64,000 nucleotides of DNA from assembly GCF_002214805.1 (NCBI RefSeq), contig NZ_CP019914.1, positions 3,038,001 to 3,102,000 of the forward strand, in the 5' to 3' direction. Of this stretch, positions 18,984 through 27,866 are shown piece after piece. The position numbers and the translations under genes were made by a program. Source of the stretch: Brachyspira hampsonii. GTDB taxonomy: Bacteria > Spirochaetota > Brachyspiria > Brachyspirales > Brachyspiraceae. Every line of letters starts with the position of its first letter. Within the stretch, counting starts at the first letter, position 1. The notes under the pieces were generated by a model that searched no databases, had not been told where the DNA came from, and worked only from the letters and a program-made list of their open reading frames with translations.

Positions 18984-19610
18984 ATGATAGAAGAATTGAT
19001 AAAAAGAATACCTAAATTGGAAAATATAAAATCGAATATTGAATCTGCTATAAATGAAACTATAAAATGCTATGAAAGAGGAAATAAAGTTTTGATAGCA
19101 GGAAACGGAGGAAGTGCCTGTGATAGCGAGCATATAGCAGGTGAGTTATTAAAGAGTTTTTTAAAGAAGCGTCCTATTAATGAAGAGATACGAAAGGGGC
19201 TTTTACAATTTGATGACGGAGAGTATATCGCTGATAATTTGGAATCTCCTTTGAGAGCTGTTGCTTTAACTTCGCATTTAGGACTTTCAAGTGCTTACCT
19301 TAATGATAAAGAGCCTTATTTGGTATTTGCTCAGCAATTATTAGGATTCGGAGATAAAGGAGATATATTCTTTGCTATAAGCACATCAGGAAATGCCAAA
19401 AATATTATTTATGCTGCTAAACTTGCTAAGGCTATGGGAATAAAAGTTGTATCTTTTACAAATGAAAACGGAGGAAAACTTGCTGAGATGGCTGATATTG
19501 CTATTAAAGCTCCGGCAAAAGAAACTCATATATCTCAGGAATTTCATGAAGCAATATATCATGAAATTTGTATAAGAGTGGAAGAACATTTCTTTAAAGA
19601 AAACAGATAA
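18984..19610 (+). CDS. gmhA: Sedoheptulose-7-phosphate isomerase GmhA
   Basis: 208-residue SIS-domain enzyme. AGNGGSACDSEHIAGELLKS carries the sugar-phosphate loop and catalytic Glu; ISTSGNAKN is the second SIS loop; ETHISQEFHEAIYHEI near the C terminus carries the histidines of the active site. It makes D-glycero-manno-heptose 7-phosphate, the first step to ADP-heptose. The GT9 heptosyltransferase at 20880 may use the product. AAGGA precedes the start. Confidence 0.9.
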   Translation: MIEELIKRIPKLENIKSNIESAINETIKCYERGNKVLIAGNGGSACDSEHIAGELLKSFLKKRPINEEIRKGLLQFDDGEYIADNLESPLRAVALTSHLGLSSAYLNDKEPYLVFAQQLLGFGDKGDIFFAISTSGNAKNIIYAAKLAKAMGIKVVSFTNENGGKLAEMADIAIKAPAKETHISQEFHEAIYHEICIRVEEHFFKENR

Positions 19611-19631
19611 TTGTTAAAGGTTAAAAATAGC

Positions 19632-19670
19632 GGGCTTGTAATTATTATATAATTGCAAGCCCTATTTATT
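19632..19670. terminator. Bidirectional terminator hairpin between gmhA and the binding-protein gene
   Basis: GGGCTTG (19632-19638) pairs with CAAGCCC (19656-19662). The stem extends through AT pairs and one T-G wobble to 14 pairs around a TAT loop. T-rich sequence follows, and the A-rich left flank would serve the minus-strand gene ending at 19712. Confidence 0.85.
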
Positions 19671-19711
19671 ATGTAGTAATATAAAAAGGAACTATTATTG
19701 TTTATTATAGT

Positions 19712-20695
19712 TTAATTATTATAAATATTGTTTGGTATAGTAAGTCCTAATTTATCAATCATATTAGTATTAACAACAAAGTCATGATTTTGAGATGGCT
19801 CTAATGGTATGTTTTTTATATCATTTATACCTTCTAATACTTCTATTGTTTTTTTAGCTGTAAGTATTCCCATATCATAATAATCAACGGAATATGTAAC
19901 AGTGCCTCCTATTTTTGTCATGCTGGCATCTGCACATACAATCGGAATTTTTGTGCTTTCTTCTATCATAGCAACATTAGCCATGCTGTTTGCTATTATA
20001 TTGTCTGTAGGAGAGAATATAGCATCTACCTTATTTACGGCACTTAACATAATTTGCTGTATTTCATTTGCATTGGCAACAGTTAAATCAATATACTCAA
20101 GTCCGAGAGAATCTAATTTTTCTTTAGCTAATTTTATTTGATATGCAGAATTAATTTCACTTGAGCAGTATAAAAGTCCTATTTTTTTAGCATTCGGCAA
20201 TAGTGTATGCATTAGTTCTATTTGTTTTTCTATAGGCGGTAGATTTATTACACCTGTTACATTTACATTTGGTTTATTTAAATTCGTTACCAGCTTTGCA
20301 CCTATAGGATCTCCTATTCCTGAAACTATTATTGGTATATCCTTTGTTAAATTAACGGCTGATTGTGCAGAAGGTGTGCCTATTGCTATTATTATGTCTT
20401 TTTTATCATTAACGAACTTTTGTGCTATTGTATTGCAGTTTGCCTGTTCTCCCTGAGCATTTTGATAATCTATATTTATTTTTTTATTGCTGTCCTTGTA
20501 ATATTTATTTAATTCATCTGTTATGCCTTTATATATTAAGTCCAATGCATCATGCTCTATCATCTGACTTATTCCTATTGTTATAACTTCATCAGTTTCA
20601 GTTTTTGGATATAAATATTTTTTGCTTATAGTAAATGATGATACCAATATAAATATTATTATCAATGTAAAAATTATAGTTTTATTTCTTTTCAT
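19712..20695 (-). CDS. TrpX/DUF534-family ABC transporter substrate-binding protein
   Basis: 327 residues: N-terminal signal/anchor (about 8-24), then a two-lobe binding protein. VITIGISQMIEHDALDLIYKGITDEL, IIIAIGTPSAQSAVN and VDAIFSPTDNIIANSM are typical of the ABC_sub_bind (TrpX-like) family. No permease or ATPase gene is adjacent, so partners must be elsewhere. It may bind an aromatic amino acid, by family analogy only. A 38-base palindrome overlaps its promoter. Confidence 0.88.
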   Translation of the reverse strand: MKRNKTIIFTLIIIFILVSSFTISKKYLYPKTETDEVITIGISQMIEHDALDLIYKGITDELNKYYKDSNKKINIDYQNAQGEQANCNTIAQKFVNDKKDIIIAIGTPSAQSAVNLTKDIPIIVSGIGDPIGAKLVTNLNKPNVNVTGVINLPPIEKQIELMHTLLPNAKKIGLLYCSSEINSAYQIKLAKEKLDSLGLEYIDLTVANANEIQQIMLSAVNKVDAIFSPTDNIIANSMANVAMIEESTKIPIVCADASMTKIGGTVTYSVDYYDMGILTAKKTIEVLEGINDIKNIPLEPSQNHDFVVNTNMIDKLGLTIPNNIYNN

Positions 20696-20734
20696 TTTTC
20701 AATCCTTTTATATTTAATTTTTAATTTCATTATG

Positions 20735-20779
20735 AATTACTTTATATAGTAATATTACTATATAAAGTAATTTTGTCAA
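20735..20779 (-). promoter_or_regulatory. 38-bp perfect palindrome overlapping the binding-protein promoter
   Basis: Positions 20735-20772 form a perfect inverted repeat whose arm is AATTACTTTATATAGTAAT. Each arm contains its own TTACT/AGTAA inverted repeat, as in two abutting operator sites. On the minus strand TTGACA (20774-20779) lies directly beside it, so the palindrome covers the spacer and -10 region of the promoter for the gene ending upstream at 20695. A repressor site is the simplest reading; a hairpin is the alternative. Confidence 0.75.
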
Positions 20780-20879
20780 TACTATTTATAGTATTTTTTG
20801 TATATTTTTATTATTTTTTATTGATTATTATAAAAAAATATATATTATTGTATTATTATCTAATAAGGGCATTGCTATA

Positions 20880-21923
20880 ATGAAGATACTTTTAATAAAA
20901 CAAACATCATTGGGAGATGTTTTGCATATTACTCCTGTTATAAGGGCATTAAAAAAATGGAAGCCGGATTGTAGTATAGATGTTGTTACAGATAAAAGAG
21001 CTTTAGGAATATTAGAAAATAATCCTTATATAAATAAATTGTATGTTTTGGATATATACAGATATGAAACTGAGATATTTAAATCTCCTTTATTATTTTT
21101 TTCTACTATAAGAGAGTTTTTTTCACATATAAAAGATGTTAGGAAGGAGCATTATGATATAGCTATGGATTTGCAGGGACTTGAAAGGAGCATTATATTT
21201 TTGTATTTATGTCATTCAAAAAAGAAATATGCCAAAGGTAAATGGTTAGGAGTAAAAAGCAATTATTATAAAGATATAAATGCTATAGTAGGGTTATTAT
21301 CTTTTTTGAAGTTTATAGACTGTCCAGATGATGGTACTGATTTAGACTATTTTTTACCTAAAAACATAGATATAGATTTTGCTGAAAGGATAGAGAAGAT
21401 AAAGTATTCAATAAACAGCAATTTTAATATAGATAGTGAATATATAGTTTTTTCTCCATTTTCGAGATGGGAAACTAAGGATTTGCCTGTTAATAAATCA
21501 AGGGAAATAATAAAAGAAATACAAAAATTAAAAGATATACAAATAATAGTTTCAGCTACATCCGATTATAATGAAAAATGTTCTGAAATAGTTAAGGGTT
21601 TTGATAATGTAGTCAATACTTCAGGACTTTTCAATTTGTCTGAATTAGCATATTTGATAAGAAATTCTAAAGGAATGATTACGGTTGATTCTTTTCCTAT
21701 GCATACAGGATGTGCATTTCAAAAACCTCTTATAGCAATATTTGGTCCAACAAGCGAAGTTAGGGTAGGACCAATTGCAAAAAATTCTGAAACTATAAGA
21801 GCAGAAGGACTAGAATGTGCAAGATGCTATAAAAGAAAGAACTGCCATAATAATCATATATGTATGGAAAATATAGATGCTGAAAGTTTAGCAAAAAGAT
21901 TTATAGAAAAGATTAAGTATTGA
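20880..21923 (+). CDS. Glycosyltransferase family 9 (heptosyltransferase-like)
   Basis: 347 residues. The start MKILLIKQTSLGDVLHITPVIRALKK is the classic GT9 N terminus. VFSPFSRWETKDLP, MITVDSFPMHTGCAF and IAIFGPTSEVRVGP follow in the C-terminal nucleotide-binding half. A cysteine-containing tail (GLECARCYKRKNCHNNHICM) is common in the family. It likely adds ADP-heptose to lipooligosaccharide core, consistent with gmhA 1.3 kb upstream. Confidence 0.9.
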   Translation: MKILLIKQTSLGDVLHITPVIRALKKWKPDCSIDVVTDKRALGILENNPYINKLYVLDIYRYETEIFKSPLLFFSTIREFFSHIKDVRKEHYDIAMDLQGLERSIIFLYLCHSKKKYAKGKWLGVKSNYYKDINAIVGLLSFLKFIDCPDDGTDLDYFLPKNIDIDFAERIEKIKYSINSNFNIDSEYIVFSPFSRWETKDLPVNKSREIIKEIQKLKDIQIIVSATSDYNEKCSEIVKGFDNVVNTSGLFNLSELAYLIRNSKGMITVDSFPMHTGCAFQKPLIAIFGPTSEVRVGPIAKNSETIRAEGLECARCYKRKNCHNNHICMENIDAESLAKRFIEKIKY

Positions 21924-21968
21924 TATAAAAAATATAAATTGTATAATATTATAAAGAGGGGGTATATC

Positions 21969-22727
21969 ATGAAAATAACTTTTTTGGGTACAGGTACTTC
22001 CGATGGTGTTCCTATGATTGGATGCAAATGTAAAGTATGCAGAAGCAAAGATAAAAGAGATAAGAGAACAAGATCCTCAATACTAATAAGACATAATGAT
22101 AAAAATTATGTGGTTGATACTTCCGCTGATTTTAGAGCTCAGATGTTAAGAGAAAAAGTTGATAGACTTGAAGCGGTATTTTATACGCATTCGCATGCAG
22201 ATCATACTTCCGGCATAGTTGATTTGAGATCATTGAATTTTATAATGCATTCGGCAATAGATTGTTATGGCAATAAAGAGACTATGGATAATTTAAGAGA
22301 GAAGTACGATTTCTTTTTTAATCCTATTCAAGTAGGAGGAGGACTTCCTCAGGTAGTTTTTCATCATATAGAAAATGAAATGATTTTTGATGATATTAAA
22401 GTTACTCCTATTGCGGTAAAGCATGGGGTTCTTAATATACTTGGTTATAGATTTAATAATTTTACATATATAACAGATGCAAGCCATATAAGCGATGAGA
22501 GTTTGAAATTGATTGAAGGGACTGAAGTTTTAGTTTTAAATGGATTAAGATACAGACAGCATCATACTCATTTATCTTTGCAGGAATCTGTAAATATAGC
22601 GGATAAATTAGGCGTGAAAAAAGCTTATTTTACTCATATGACGCATGATGTTTTGCATAGACATTTAGAAAAAGAACTGCCTGCAAATATGTATCCTGCT
22701 TATGATGGTCTTAGTATAGAAATTTAA
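21969..22727 (+). CDS. PhnP-like metallo-beta-lactamase-fold hydrolase
   Basis: 252 residues. MKITFLGTGTSDGVPMIGC is the PhnP-type N terminus; GCKCKVCRSKDKRDKRTRSS carries the extra cysteine site; YTHSHADHTSG is the HxHxDH metal motif; later NGLRYRQHHTHLSLQE and YFTHMTHDV supply ligands. ATG 21969 follows GAGGGGG; the in-frame start at 21939 lacks an RBS. Family members cleave cyclic phosphodiesters. No phosphonate genes are nearby, so the physiological substrate is open. Confidence 0.85.
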   Translation: MKITFLGTGTSDGVPMIGCKCKVCRSKDKRDKRTRSSILIRHNDKNYVVDTSADFRAQMLREKVDRLEAVFYTHSHADHTSGIVDLRSLNFIMHSAIDCYGNKETMDNLREKYDFFFNPIQVGGGLPQVVFHHIENEMIFDDIKVTPIAVKHGVLNILGYRFNNFTYITDASHISDESLKLIEGTEVLVLNGLRYRQHHTHLSLQESVNIADKLGVKKAYFTHMTHDVLHRHLEKELPANMYPAYDGLSIEI

Positions 22728-22731
22728 TGAT

Positions 22732-22760
22732 TTGACATTATATTGTTTTTTTTATATTAT
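22732..22760 (+). promoter_or_regulatory. Promoter of outer-membrane protein gene
   Basis: TTGACA (22732-22737), 17-base spacer with a T tract, and TATTAT (22755-22760), 33 bases upstream of the barrel protein start. Confidence 0.65.
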
Positions 22761-22792
22761 AATAATAGTAAGATAATTTAAGAGAGAACATT

Positions 22793-23461
22793 ATGAAAAA
22801 ATTAACAGCATCATTATTTTTTATTATATTTTTTAGTATTAATGCATTTTCTCAGCATGGAGGCGGTGTTGCTTTATTTGTTCCATTAACAGGAAGTTTT
22901 GCATTTGCTGATTTGAGAGGATTAGATAACAGTAAAATTGATATACTAAAAGGAAGCAGTTCATTTGATTTCGGAGTATTACTTCAGCCGGGATATTTTT
23001 ATGATTTCGGAGGATTATTGGGTTTTGATGTTTTAGCCGATATAGGATATTATAGAAGTTCTTATAAATATATAAACTCTCAAGATGCCGGAATAGTTTC
23101 TTATACATTTGATACTTTAAATACGGGTGCTATGTTTAGAGTTACTTTTTTAGTTCTTTCTTTAGGTATAGGAGCAGGGGCTAAAATACCATTGGCTGCT
23201 GATTTGAAGGATGGGGATTATAATTCTAAATTAAATGCTGATGAAATAAAAAAATCATTTACATCTGCTGTTATACCATATCTCAAGTTTACTATAGATT
23301 TTAAATATAATTTAAGCAGTTTTGCCGCTATTGCAGCGGGTTTATACTTTAATTATGATTTTGCTATGAATTACAAAAATCCTAATTATTCAAGATATAA
23401 TATACATTCTTTTGATTTTGGAGTACAAATAGGTACTTATTTGGTTGGAACTAGTTATTAA
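22793..23461 (+). CDS. Outer-membrane beta-barrel protein
   Basis: 222 residues with signal peptide (MKKLTASLFFIIFFSINAFSQ). Alternating hydrophobic strands follow (GGVALFVPLTGSFAF, LLGFDVLADIGYY, VIPYLKFTIDFKYN, IAAGLYFNYDFA) and a terminal FGVQIGTYLV strand. It is paralogous to the protein at 62846; shared elements include GIGAGAKIP/GIGGGLKIP and VIPYxKxTxD. Likely a small surface barrel; function unknown. Confidence 0.8.
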   Translation: MKKLTASLFFIIFFSINAFSQHGGGVALFVPLTGSFAFADLRGLDNSKIDILKGSSSFDFGVLLQPGYFYDFGGLLGFDVLADIGYYRSSYKYINSQDAGIVSYTFDTLNTGAMFRVTFLVLSLGIGAGAKIPLAADLKDGDYNSKLNADEIKKSFTSAVIPYLKFTIDFKYNLSSFAAIAAGLYFNYDFAMNYKNPNYSRYNIHSFDFGVQIGTYLVGTSY

Positions 23462-23509
23462 TTTACTATCAGACTGATTTTATATTATTGATAAATAGGA
23501 TATAGAAAT

Positions 23510-24868
23510 ATGCTTAAAGAACTTTTACAGCCGGAAATTGAGGACCTAATAGAAGAAAAAGAATGGGAAGCATTAAGAGATATACTTACTTTATGGCAGG
23601 AGGTAGAGACAGCCAATCTCATTACTTCTCTCAAAAATGATGATAAATATAAAGTTTTTAGTATCTTACCTAAAGATTATTATTACAAAGTATTTCCTGA
23701 ACTTGCTCCTATAGATCAGCAGAGAATCATAGAGGATATGCAGGAAGCAGATATTAAAGACCTTTTAGAAAATATTAATCCTGATGACAGAACATATTTT
23801 TTGGCATCTATTCCTGAAACTATGTCTGAAAATATACTAAAACTTTTAGGAAGTGAAGAGCGGGAAATAGCTTCTTGGCTTTTAGCATACCCTGAAGGAA
23901 GTATAGGGCGTTTAATGACCCCTGAATATATAAGTATTAAACCAGATTGGACAGTAAATGAAGCATTTGAATATGTGAGAAGTAATATAGAGGAATCAGA
24001 AACATATACTACTTTGTATGTTATAGATGCAAAAAGAACATTGATTGGCTCTATTGCTTTGAGAAAATTATTTTTTATAGATAAAGACACATTAATATCA
24101 GAAATAACTAATAATTGTCCCTATATATCGGTTTATGATGATCAGGAAAATGCTATTGATATAATAAAAAAATATAATCTTCATTCTCTTGCCGTTGTTG
24201 ATGACAGACATTCTATGATAGGAATAGTTACTGTAGATGATATAATGGATATAGCGGAAGAAGAGTATACAGATGATTTTCATAAAATGGCAGGAATAAC
24301 TTCAAGCGAGGATCAGTTTGATGATAATTTGAAAATTACACCTATATCAACCCTTTATAAACAGAGGATATTATGGCTTTTAATATTAGTATTTATTAAT
24401 ATATTTTCAGGAGGTGTTATAGGGATATTTCAAAATACTCTGCAGAAGCATATAGTTTTGGTTGTTTTTCTTCCTTTGCTTATAGGAAGCGGGGGTAATG
24501 CCGGAAGTCAGTCTGCTACTCTTGTTATAAGATCTTTAGCTATTGGAGATGTGGTATTAAAGGATTGGTTTTATATGCTTTCAAAAGAAGTATTAGTGGC
24601 ATCTATGTTAGGTTTGAGTATGGCTGCTGGGGCGTATATATTAGGTGTCATAAGGGGAGGATTAGAAATAGCGGCTATTGTATCTATATCAATGTTTAGT
24701 ATAGTTTTTATTGGAAGTATTATAGGGCTTTGTCTGCCTTTTATACTTACTAAATTCAATATAGACCCTGCTATAAGCGGAGCACCTATGCTTACTTCTA
24801 TATGCGATATAGTTGGTACGGCTTTATATTGTTCTATAGCTACTATAGCTTTTATAATATTTTTTTGA
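23510..24868 (+). CDS. mgtE: Magnesium transporter MgtE
   Basis: 452 residues with full MgtE layout. A cytosolic N domain (about 20-125) and two CBS domains (about 135-255) are followed by five membrane helices from about residue 285. Signature elements include GSIGRLMTPEYI and, in the pore region, LLIGSGGNAGSQSATLVIRSLA. The cytosolic part senses magnesium and gates the channel in characterised homologues. Starts 48 bases after the outer-membrane protein; may have its own promoter. Confidence 0.95.
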   Translation: MLKELLQPEIEDLIEEKEWEALRDILTLWQEVETANLITSLKNDDKYKVFSILPKDYYYKVFPELAPIDQQRIIEDMQEADIKDLLENINPDDRTYFLASIPETMSENILKLLGSEEREIASWLLAYPEGSIGRLMTPEYISIKPDWTVNEAFEYVRSNIEESETYTTLYVIDAKRTLIGSIALRKLFFIDKDTLISEITNNCPYISVYDDQENAIDIIKKYNLHSLAVVDDRHSMIGIVTVDDIMDIAEEEYTDDFHKMAGITSSEDQFDDNLKITPISTLYKQRILWLLILVFINIFSGGVIGIFQNTLQKHIVLVVFLPLLIGSGGNAGSQSATLVIRSLAIGDVVLKDWFYMLSKEVLVASMLGLSMAAGAYILGVIRGGLEIAAIVSISMFSIVFIGSIIGLCLPFILTKFNIDPAISGAPMLTSICDIVGTALYCSIATIAFIIFF

Positions 24869-24972
24869 TAATTGTTAAATTATTGTTAATATGTTATATT
24901 ATGAAAATAAAATATATTTGACTATTTATGCTTTTATATTACATTTAATATATAATATGAGGTTTATTATTT

Positions 24973-26610
24973 ATGAGAGAAATTGAGATTGAATTACATG
25001 AGGCTTCTGCCAAAAATAATATATTAGCTGTTGAAATATTATTAAAAAATAAAGACATAGATGTTAATTTAAGCAATATATTGGGATTAACTCCATTAAT
25101 GCATGCCTGTAAATCAGGCTATAAAGAAATAGTTGAATTACTATTAAATGCAGGTGCAGATCCTAATAAAGCAGATCAATTATGTATAACTCCTTTAATG
25201 ACTGCATGTGCTAATGGTCATAGAGATATAGCGGAAATACTAATAAAAAATAATGCTTTGGTAAATTTGAGTAATTGTAATAATGAAACTCCTTTGCATT
25301 ATTCATGTTCAGAGAATTATTTTGATATTATAAAATTACTTGTAGAAAATGGTGCTGATGTTAATGCTAAAACAGATATTAATATAACACCTTTGATGTA
25401 CTCATGTCAGAAATCAAATTTTGAAGCTGTTAAATTTTTAATAGATAATAATGCCAATTTAGATGATGTTGATATATATGAGGAAACAGTATTATCCTAT
25501 GCAATATCAAGCGGCAATATAGATATAGTGGAGTATATACTCAATAGAGGCGATATAGAAATACCTAAATATTCTCTGACAGTTGCAGCTATTAGCGGTA
25601 ATTTATCATTAGTTCATTATATACATTCAAAATTAGGCGGAAATAAGCATAATGTATTTTCAAGTGCTTTTATATCTGCTGCTTATAATGGGCATTTAGA
25701 TGTTGTAAGATATTTTTTTGATAATTCAAAAAAGAAAGCTCCTAAAGCATTAGCTATAGCGGCATCTGCGGGGCATAAAGATATAGTTAAGTATTTCCTT
25801 ATGAATAAAGTACAGCCTGACGGAGTTAATGATAATGGAAAATCTGCTTTAATATTATCAATAGAAATAGAAAATAAAGAAATTATAGATTTATTAATAA
25901 AACATAATGTTAATGTTAATCAGACTGATGATGATTATGTTACTCCTCTTATGTATGCATGCTATATTGGAAATATTGAGATAGTAAAAACTTTGCTTGA
26001 TAATAATGCTGATATTAATGCTTGGGACAGTATAGAAAGAAATGCTATTGTTCATGCTATAATAGCAGGAAACATAGATATTGTTGAACTTCTATTAATG
26101 TACGGAATGGATTTAAAAGAAAATGAGAAATCTATTACCTATTTGATGTGGGCTGTTATATATGATAATTTAAAGTCTGTGAAATACTTAATAGAGAAAG
26201 GTGCTGATATTTATCAGACGGATATTAATGGCTGGAATTGCTTTATGTTTGCATGTGCAAAGGGATATGATGATATGGTTCAATATATTTTAGATCTTTA
26301 TCCTGATATTATTGATAATAAGAGTAAATTTGGTGAAACAGCTTTGATGATAGCCGCTGATAATGGAAGAACGAAGATAGTGGATTATCTTCTAAAAAAT
26401 AATGCTTCTATAAAAGAGCAGAATGTAAATGGTGATACAGCTTTGTACATGGCTTCTTCAAAGGGCTATTTTGAAATATGCGAACAATTAGTTAAATACT
26501 ATGAAATCAATGATTTTAGTAATAATATATTTGAAAAAGAATATGATATTGCTAAAGAGAAAGGTTATGTAAGTATTATAAATTTATTTAATAATAAACT
26601 AAAATCATAA
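24973..26610 (+). CDS. Large cytosolic ankyrin-repeat protein
   Basis: 545 residues made of about fifteen ankyrin repeats from end to end, for example LTPLMHACKSGYKEIVELLL, ITPLMTACANGHRDIAEILI and ETALMIAADNGRTKIVDYLL. There is no signal peptide and no other domain, in contrast to the exported ankyrin protein at 18267. Expected to be a protein-protein scaffold; partner unknown. Confidence 0.92.
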   Translation: MREIEIELHEASAKNNILAVEILLKNKDIDVNLSNILGLTPLMHACKSGYKEIVELLLNAGADPNKADQLCITPLMTACANGHRDIAEILIKNNALVNLSNCNNETPLHYSCSENYFDIIKLLVENGADVNAKTDINITPLMYSCQKSNFEAVKFLIDNNANLDDVDIYEETVLSYAISSGNIDIVEYILNRGDIEIPKYSLTVAAISGNLSLVHYIHSKLGGNKHNVFSSAFISAAYNGHLDVVRYFFDNSKKKAPKALAIAASAGHKDIVKYFLMNKVQPDGVNDNGKSALILSIEIENKEIIDLLIKHNVNVNQTDDDYVTPLMYACYIGNIEIVKTLLDNNADINAWDSIERNAIVHAIIAGNIDIVELLLMYGMDLKENEKSITYLMWAVIYDNLKSVKYLIEKGADIYQTDINGWNCFMFACAKGYDDMVQYILDLYPDIIDNKSKFGETALMIAADNGRTKIVDYLLKNNASIKEQNVNGDTALYMASSKGYFEICEQLVKYYEINDFSNNIFEKEYDIAKEKGYVSIINLFNNKLKS

Positions 26611-26625
26611 TTTAATTAATATACT

Positions 26626-26654
26626 TTGACATTTTAATCTAAATATTATATTAT
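26626..26654 (+). promoter_or_regulatory. Promoter of the DMT transporter gene
   Basis: TTGACA (26626-26631), 17-base spacer, TATTAT (26649-26654), about 40 bases before the start codon. Same hexamers as the promoter at 22732. Confidence 0.65.
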
Positions 26655-26692
26655 CTAATACTAATAAATTTAATTATTAGGTTAAATGGTAT

Positions 26693-27571
26693 ATGGCTAA
26701 CAAAGAAAGATTGGGTACTATAGGTATATTTTTAACAGCATTAATTTGGGGATACAGTTTTGTTGCGGTTAAGGTTGTAGTCAGAGAAATAGAACCTTTT
26801 TATCTTGTAGGTATTAGAAATTTAGCCGGAGGTATTTTTTTATCTCTTGTATTTTTCAAAAGAATGAAAAATGTTTCTAAAAAGGATATAATATTATCAA
26901 TACCTGTAGGAATAGCATTATTTTTAGGCTTCTTTTTGCAGACTATGAGTTCCAAATTTATAACAGCTTCAAAGGTAGCATTCTTTACAGGTTCTTATGT
27001 TATATTCATACCATTTTTTTCTTGGATAGTGTATAAGAAAAGTCCTCACATTTCAGCATTTATAGCAGCAGTAATTACAGTTTTAGGTTTATATTTGTTA
27101 AGTTCTTTTGAAGGTTTTTCTAGTATAGAGTCCGGAGATTTATTTGCTTTGCTTTGTGCAGTTGTATTTGCAGTTCATTTAATGCTTATAGATAAAATGC
27201 TTGAATATGTAGACGGCATCATAATGGCGGCATTGCAGCTTATTATAGCCGGAATAGTATCTCTTTCAGTAGGAGCATTAACTTCAACTCCTTTCAATAT
27301 CAATAATGTTTCTAGTGAATCTATTTACTCTCTTATTTATTTGACTATAGGAGCTACAGGAATTGCCTATTTACTTCAAACTGTATCACAAAAGTATGTA
27401 AATCCTAGTAAGGCAGGCATTATACTTAGTTTGGAATCATTTTTAGGTGCTTTGGGAGGAGTTATTTTTATGAAAGATCCTGTTACTATAAATTTTATTA
27501 TAGGAGGCAGTTGTATGATAGCGGCAGTATTTATATGTGAGATAGGAAGCAGTATAAAAAAAGAAGCATAA
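26693..27571 (+). CDS. EamA/DMT-superfamily transporter
   Basis: 292 residues with ten predicted helices in two EamA repeats. Typical features are LTALIWGYSFVAVK at the start of repeat one, and ALLCAVVFAVHLMLIDK and SLESFLGALGGVIF in repeat two. Members export amino acids or other metabolites; the substrate cannot be assigned. Single gene with own promoter. Confidence 0.88.
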   Translation: MANKERLGTIGIFLTALIWGYSFVAVKVVVREIEPFYLVGIRNLAGGIFLSLVFFKRMKNVSKKDIILSIPVGIALFLGFFLQTMSSKFITASKVAFFTGSYVIFIPFFSWIVYKKSPHISAFIAAVITVLGLYLLSSFEGFSSIESGDLFALLCAVVFAVHLMLIDKMLEYVDGIIMAALQLIIAGIVSLSVGALTSTPFNINNVSSESIYSLIYLTIGATGIAYLLQTVSQKYVNPSKAGIILSLESFLGALGGVIFMKDPVTINFIIGGSCMIAAVFICEIGSSIKKEA

Positions 27572-27800
27572 TATATTTTTATAGTATTTATTTTGCTTTT
27601 TAATCAGTATTATTTTTATTGATATATTAGCACAATAAATTTTATTATAGTATAAATATGTATGATTATTAATATATATAATTTTACTATTTATAGTGTA
27701 TAAATATAGAGTTTTATATATAATTGATGATGAAATATTGCTTGCAGAGAATTAAAATTAATTATTTTTAGTAAAAATTATACTTATGCCTAGTATATGT

Positions 27801-27829
27801 TTGCAAAATTCTAATTTATGTATTAAAAT
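27801..27829 (+). promoter_or_regulatory. Candidate pta promoter in a 295-bp AT-rich gap
   Basis: TTGCAA (27801-27806), 17-base spacer and TAAAAT (27824-27829) lie 37 bases before the pta start. The rest of the gap from 27572 is AT-rich with no open frame or convincing hairpin. Confidence 0.5.
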
Positions 27830-27866
27830 ATATAAACATAATTTTATTTTTTAAGAGGTTTTTATT

